Positions 9,314 through 13,656 of a DNA stretch of 13,656 nucleotides are shown here, in pieces. This stretch comes from CAIOZW01 sp049318845. Lineage in GTDB: Bacteria > Acidobacteriota > Blastocatellia > RBC074. Where the stretch lies: contig JBMOFH010000085.1 of assembly GCA_049318845.1 (NCBI GenBank), forward strand, positions 1 to 13,656, written 5' to 3'. How positions within the stretch are numbered: position 1 is the first letter of the stretch; the number at the start of each line of letters is the position of its first letter. A model generated the notes under the pieces. That model made no database searches. It was given only the letters and a program-made list of their open reading frames with translations, and had not been told where the DNA came from. Both the position numbers and the translations under genes were made by a program.

Positions 9314-12094
9314 ATGAAGAATCGATTGACGGTAAAGAGGGTGCAGTCCGGGGCGATTGTTGCCTGGCTGGTCTGCCTGATCATTGTGATATGTCTCTGT
9401 CGGCCGGAAAGCGAGCTCGGCAGGGTTCTGAGGCTGGCTCAGGCAACTGCAGCACCGGACATTGGGGCGCAGGACATTGCGGAGCAGGCGGTCAATATTC
9501 TCCGGCAGAGCTGCTGGTCGTGCCACGGCGAGGACCGGATGTCGGGGCTTGGCCTCCGAACGCGCGCGGGCGCGGTCGAGGGGGGCGGGCGTGGTGTGGC
9601 GATCCGACCGGGAAAGCCGGAGGAGAGTCTGCTTTATCAGTATCTGACCGGGAAGGCGAGTCCGCGAATGCCGCTCGGGGCGGAGTTGAGTGGTGATCAG
9701 ATCGAACTGCTCCGCAAGTGGATCGCGGAAGGGGCGCCGTGGCCGGCTGAGATTGCGGCAAAGTCTGACCCATTAGCCAATTCCCCCGCCAGCCCCGCAG
9801 CGTCCGGAGTTGAGATCGAGGCGGTTCGGGGACGAATCACCGCACAACAGCGCCAATACTGGGCTTTTCAGCGACCGGTTGCCCCACCCATCCCATCGGT
9901 TCGGAATCGATCCTGGGTTGCCAACCCGATCGATGCCTTCATTCTCAGTCAGATTGAATCGCAGAAACTCCAGCCATCGGCGCCAGCGGATCGGAGAACA
10001 CTGATCCGTCGTGTCACCTATGATCTGACCGGACTACCGCCAACTCCTGAAGAGATCGACAATTATCTGGCCGACCAGTCGCCTGATGCCTATGAAAAGG
10101 TGGTGCGCCGATTGCTGGCCTCGCCGCGCTACGGTGAGCGCTGGGCGCAGCACTGGCTCGATGTCGTACGTTTTGCCGAGACAAACGGGTTTGAACTCGA
10201 TCAGGATCGCGAGCAGGCGTGGCGTTATCGCGACTACATCGTCAAATCACTCAACGAAGACAAGCCTTACGACCGTTTCATTCGTGAACAGTTGGCAGGT
10301 GACGAACTGGCCCCGGACGATTTCGAGATGCGGGTCGCGACCGGCTTTCTCCGTGCGGGGCCGCAGCACGTCGTCGCCGGAAACCTGGATGAGGCGGTCA
10401 ACCGCCAGGAATGGCTGACAGAGGTCATGTTCGGAGTCGGCAATGGAGTTATGGGGCTGACAGTTGGATGTGCACGGTGCCACGATCACAAGTTCGATCC
10501 GATTCTGCAGGCAGATTTTTACCGGTTGCAATCATTCTTCGCCGCCGCTGACAACGTCGATTACCAGCGATCCGGGCCAGGTGCAGAAGCTGCGGAAGCT
10601 GCCCTCAAGTCGGCACAGGCTGCACACAAGGAGCGACTAAAACCAATCAGCGAGCAGCTGGCGGTGATTGAGAAACCTTATCAGGATCGATTGAAGGCCG
10701 CGAAGCGCGCGAAGCTCGAACCGATCTTTACCGAGGTGCTCGACAAGCCGGCTGAGAAGCGTTCCGAGCAGGAGAAGCTGCTGGCAAAGGATGCGCAGCG
10801 AATGCTCAACGTCAATTGGGAAGAGCTGCTGGCCGCGCTTTCGCCCGAGGATCGGGCCCGCCGGGCCGGATTGCGCCAGCAGATGCACCGGATCAATCTT
10901 ACTCCCCCTGAGCCATTGCCAAAGGCGCTTGCCGTCTCTGACGCGCTATCACCGGTTCCACCAATGCATCTGCTGAAGGCTGGAGATCCGCACCGTCCGG
11001 CTGCAGAGGTTCGGCCCGGCTTTCTGACCGTCCTTCTGCCAGCCGATGCTTCGTGGGACGCAGAGATCTCACCCATACGCAAGGGAGAGTTCAAATCGAC
11101 CGGCAGAAAGCTGGCCCTTGCCAACTGGCTGACGCGCCCAGACCATCCACTCACGGCACGGGTCATGGTCAACCGGCTCTGGCACTACCATTTTGGCCGC
11201 GGAATCGTTCCGACACCGAACGATTTTGGCCGAAATGGGCAGCCACCGACCCACCCACAGCTTCTCGACTGGCTGGCAACTCAGTTTGTCGGGGGGGGGT
11301 GGTCGCTCAAGCAGCTCCACTTTATGATGGTCACCTCAAACACCTATCGGCAGTCGACGGATTCCGATCCGGTGCGTGCGGCGCGTGACCCTGAAAACAA
11401 GTGGCTCTGGCGAATGAACCGGCAGCGACTCGATGCCGAGGCGATTCGTGACTCGACGCTGGCCATCGCCGGCACGCTGACCGAAGAGCTTGGAGGCCCG
11501 TCGATTCGCGTTCCTCTCGAACCCGAAGTTTATGACACCATCTTCACCGAAGCCGAACCTGACAACCTCTGGCCGGTTCATCCTGATTCACGACAGCACA
11601 ATCGGCGCAGCCTCTACCTGCTTCGGAAGCGGAACGTCCGGTTGCCGATGCTTGTCGCCTTCGATTCACCGGATATGATGAGTTCGTGCGGAGCACGCAG
11701 TGTCAGTGTTCATGCACTGCAATCGCTGACACTCCTCAACAGCGGATTCATGCTCGACCAGAGTGCGGCCCTCGCCGCGCGTGTACTTACGGATTCCGAT
11801 GGTGACACGTCGCGGGCGATTGATCGGCTTTACAGACTCGCCCTCGGCCGCCGTCCACGACTGGCCGAACTTAGTCAGATCAGATCGTTCCTTACCCAGC
11901 AGACGGCGATCATCTCCGAGCGTCTTCGAAAGGGTGAACCGGTTGCCAGTCTCAGATTGCCGCCCGGCCAAAACAGGATGGCTGCCAATCTGACGACCGC
12001 CCAGCCTACTGCCCTGGCAGCGGCCCGCAATGCAGCCTGGATCGATCTCTGTCTGGCGACAATGAATACGAACGACTTTCTCTACCTGAGGTAA
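9314..12094 (+). CDS. PSCyt1/DUF1549/DUF1553 protein (Planctomycete-type cytochrome c family)
   Basis: The 926-residue protein starts with a hydrophobic export segment (about 14-30). A cytochrome-like PSCyt1 domain follows, with heme-binding CWSCH (C67, C70, H71), the PGKPEESLLYQYL segment and PLGAELSGDQIELLRKWIAEGAPWP. Next comes DUF1549 from YWAFQRP (about 180) through PIDAFI, DLTGLPPTPEEI and GERWAQHWLDVVRFAE, to CARCHDHKFDPI (C386, C389, H390). A charged, helical insertion spans about 425-525. DUF1553 runs from about 596 (LALANWLTRPDHPLTARVMVNRLW) to about 845. Family knowledge: these large exported proteins always sit beside DUF1501 proteins. They are expanded in Planctomycetota and Verrucomicrobiota, and polysaccharide degradation has been suggested for them without firm biochemistry. 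Location is probably periplasmic. Heme attachment at CxxCH is predicted, not shown. The DUF1501 partner starts 5 nt after the stop, so the two are co-translated. ATG 9314 has only a distant G-rich Shine-Dalgarno. Confidence 0.93.
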   Translation: MKNRLTVKRVQSGAIVAWLVCLIIVICLCRPESELGRVLRLAQATAAPDIGAQDIAEQAVNILRQSCWSCHGEDRMSGLGLRTRAGAVEGGGRGVAIRPGKPEESLLYQYLTGKASPRMPLGAELSGDQIELLRKWIAEGAPWPAEIAAKSDPLANSPASPAASGVEIEAVRGRITAQQRQYWAFQRPVAPPIPSVRNRSWVANPIDAFILSQIESQKLQPSAPADRRTLIRRVTYDLTGLPPTPEEIDNYLADQSPDAYEKVVRRLLASPRYGERWAQHWLDVVRFAETNGFELDQDREQAWRYRDYIVKSLNEDKPYDRFIREQLAGDELAPDDFEMRVATGFLRAGPQHVVAGNLDEAVNRQEWLTEVMFGVGNGVMGLTVGCARCHDHKFDPILQADFYRLQSFFAAADNVDYQRSGPGAEAAEAALKSAQAAHKERLKPISEQLAVIEKPYQDRLKAAKRAKLEPIFTEVLDKPAEKRSEQEKLLAKDAQRMLNVNWEELLAALSPEDRARRAGLRQQMHRINLTPPEPLPKALAVSDALSPVPPMHLLKAGDPHRPAAEVRPGFLTVLLPADASWDAEISPIRKGEFKSTGRKLALANWLTRPDHPLTARVMVNRLWHYHFGRGIVPTPNDFGRNGQPPTHPQLLDWLATQFVGGGWSLKQLHFMMVTSNTYRQSTDSDPVRAARDPENKWLWRMNRQRLDAEAIRDSTLAIAGTLTEELGGPSIRVPLEPEVYDTIFTEAEPDNLWPVHPDSRQHNRRSLYLLRKRNVRLPMLVAFDSPDMMSSCGARSVSVHALQSLTLLNSGFMLDQSAALAARVLTDSDGDTSRAIDRLYRLALGRRPRLAELSQIRSFLTQQTAIISERLRKGEPVASLRLPPGQNRMAANLTTAQPTALAAARNAAWIDLCLATMNTNDFLYLR

Positions 12095-12099
12095 TCGAG

Positions 12100-13560
12100 A
12101 TGACAAATGGAATTGATCAGTCGATTTTGACCGGTGACCGCCGCGATTTTCTTGCCCGGGCGGCGAATGGTTTTGGTGCCGTTGCACTCTCCGCGCTCAT
12201 GGCTGGTGATTTGGCGGCAAAGGAGCGTGGGAATCGCCCAGCGGCGGAGATTAATCCGCTCGCTCCGCGCCAGCCGCACTTCGCCCCAAAGGCCAAGTCG
12301 GTCATCTTTCTCTTTATGGTCGGAGGCCCGAGCCACATGGAGACTTTCGACCCGAAGCCGGAACTTGACCGGCTTCACGGTCAGCCGCTCCCTCCCAGCT
12401 TTGGCGAGATCAAGAGCCAGTTTGTTAAGCAGGGAACTCCGCTCCTCGGCAGTTCCTGGAAATTCAGGAAATATGGCCAGTCGGGACTCGATGTTTCAGA
12501 GCTCTTTCCGCACGTTGCGACCTGTGCCGACGACCTGGCGGTCATTCGCTCCTGTTATACGGAGAGTTTTGTTCACGCTCCGGCAATGTACCAGATGATG
12601 TCCGGGCGCATCCTTGCCGCGCACCCCAGCCTTGGAAGCTGGGTTACTTACGGACTCGGAAGCGAGAGTGAGAACCTCCCCGCCTACTGCGTCATGAATC
12701 AACCGGAGGGGTTGCCAGAGGGCGGGGCGCCGATGTGGGGCGCCGGGTATCTTCCGACTGTCCACCAGGGAACTGTTCTGCGCGGAGGCAACACCCCGAT
12801 CCTCCACCTCGCACCGCCGAAAGAGATCGGGCGAAGACAGCAGCGCCACCTGCTCGATTACCTCAGAAAGATAAACAGTCAGGGCTCAGGCGTGGCAGGC
12901 GATGAGGATTCGGAACTGGCCGCCCGCCTCTCTTCGTACGAACTCGCCTACCGCATGCAGCAGCACGCGCCGGAAGCGGTCGATCTGACACGTGAAACGG
13001 CGGCGACACGTGCCTTGTACGGCGTTGACGATAAGGAGACGCGCGAGTTTGGTACCCGCTGCCTGCTCGCACGCCGCCTGGTTGAGCGCGGTGTTAGATT
13101 TGTTCTTCTATTCTCGGGTGGCGGTCCTGTCAGCACCCAGTGGGATGCCCACGATAACATCAAGTCCAATCACGAACAGATGTGTCGCTGGACTGATAAG
13201 CCGATTGCCGGACTTCTCAAGGATCTGAAGAGCCGTGGGCTGCTCGATTCGACGCTGGTCGTCTGGGGCTCCGAGTTTGGTCGAACTCCGATCTCGGAGA
13301 ATGGCAAGGGGCGTGATCATAACCCGACCGCATTCTCGATGTGGATGGCTGGTGGTGGCGTGAAGGGTGGACAGGTGCTTGGGCAGACCGATGATCTTGG
13401 CTTCAGGACGGTCGGTGAGCGCTACCATCCACGCGATATTCACGCGACAATGCTCCACCTTCTCGGATTGGACCAGATGAGATTAACGTACCTGCATAAC
13501 GGGCGAAACGAACGCCTGACCGATTTTGGTGGTACCGTGATAAAGCCGCTCGTTGGGTGA
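12100..13560 (+). CDS. DUF1501 protein with Tat-type signal
   Basis: The 486-residue protein begins GDRRDFLARAANGFGAVALS: a twin-arginine motif (R14, R15) followed by a mildly hydrophobic stretch, the usual Tat signal of DUF1501 proteins. The mature part shows VIFLFMVGGPSHMETFDPKP (about 68-87), then LFPHVA, CADDLAVIRSC and HAPAMYQMMSGR, and near the C-terminus VVWGSEFGRTP, GRDHNP, the GGGVKGGQVLG loop and the HATMLHLLGLD/LTYLHNGR end, all standard for the family. Family knowledge: DUF1501 has the alkaline phosphatase/sulfatase-like fold with putative metal-binding Asp/His residues, and the substrate is unknown. Export in folded form suggests cofactor loading in the cytoplasm. It follows the PSCyt gene by 5 nt and is the last gene before a strong terminator, so the pair forms a complete two-gene operon. 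No truncation is seen. Confidence 0.94.
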   Translation: MTNGIDQSILTGDRRDFLARAANGFGAVALSALMAGDLAAKERGNRPAAEINPLAPRQPHFAPKAKSVIFLFMVGGPSHMETFDPKPELDRLHGQPLPPSFGEIKSQFVKQGTPLLGSSWKFRKYGQSGLDVSELFPHVATCADDLAVIRSCYTESFVHAPAMYQMMSGRILAAHPSLGSWVTYGLGSESENLPAYCVMNQPEGLPEGGAPMWGAGYLPTVHQGTVLRGGNTPILHLAPPKEIGRRQQRHLLDYLRKINSQGSGVAGDEDSELAARLSSYELAYRMQQHAPEAVDLTRETAATRALYGVDDKETREFGTRCLLARRLVERGVRFVLLFSGGGPVSTQWDAHDNIKSNHEQMCRWTDKPIAGLLKDLKSRGLLDSTLVVWGSEFGRTPISENGKGRDHNPTAFSMWMAGGGVKGGQVLGQTDDLGFRTVGERYHPRDIHATMLHLLGLDQMRLTYLHNGRNERLTDFGGTVIKPLVG

Positions 13561-13594
13561 GGGAATTGAGACCTCGATCGGTCTGGAGAGTCTT

Positions 13595-13640
13595 CCGGCC
13601 GGTGAGCCTACTTTATCAGGTTCACCGGCCGGTCTATTTT
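13595..13640 (+). terminator. Intrinsic terminator of the PSCyt/DUF1501 operon
   Basis: A 15-bp stem pairs 13595-13609 with 13618-13632, with a single G.T pair and an 8-nt loop (ACTTTATC). The core is CCGGCCGGTGA. It is followed by TCTATTTT, a moderate U tract, and starts 35 nt after the DUF1501 stop. This is the clearest rho-independent terminator in the window. Confidence 0.88.
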
Positions 13641-13656
13641 GGCCTAGTGAATGCTC

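Noticed and set aside
9314..9410. Lipoprotein signal in the PSCyt protein
   Set aside because: Cysteines occur in the hydrophobic segment (CLIIVICLC), but the residues before them do not make a convincing lipobox.

Overview
The window looks like a chromosomal segment from a moderately GC-rich, Gram-negative-type bacterium. The strongest lineage clue is the pair at 9314-13560: a Planctomycete-cytochrome (PSCyt1/DUF1549/DUF1553) protein followed by a DUF1501 protein. Such pairs are abundant in Planctomycetota and Verrucomicrobiota and also occur in Acidobacteriota and relatives. I cannot choose among these by reading alone. The RNase P RNA at about 7648-8095 is the best phylogenetic marker here.

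Layout, left to right. Bases 1-180 are the 3' end of a thiamine-diphosphate enzyme of the acetolactate synthase type. A co-directional row follows: an acyl-CoA dehydrogenase (225-1433), a LOG-family nucleotide phosphoribohydrolase overlapping it by 8 nt (1426-2055), and glycogen/alpha-glucan phosphorylase (2092-4596). A perfect 12-bp hairpin (4619-4646) separates this row from a convergent minus-strand unit. That unit is a short cysteine-rich protein with two oxidoreductase-like CCxxxCxxC modules joined by a Leu-Pro-Glu repeat (7078-7497), then an OPT-family transporter (4667-7009). The cysteine-rich gene has a clear promoter and Shine-Dalgarno, so the two genes are probably one transcript.

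The divergent intergenic region (7498-7647) holds that promoter, a three-armed inverted repeat and an extended -10 promoter. The latter drives rnpB, the RNase P RNA. Downstream on the plus strand are a membrane-anchored TPR protein (8146-8802) and a small membrane-anchored zinc-ribbon protein (8844-9125). After a 188-nt gap with two small hairpins comes the PSCyt/DUF1501 pair, closed by a strong 15-bp hairpin terminator at 13595-13632.

Most of the window is metabolic and housekeeping. No insertion sequence, tRNA, CRISPR array or phage gene was seen. The least conventional element is the tandem cysteine-module gene with its 9-bp minisatellite, placed directly upstream of a transporter that itself carries a large extramembrane insertion. 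I offer this as a candidate functional pair, not as an established system.
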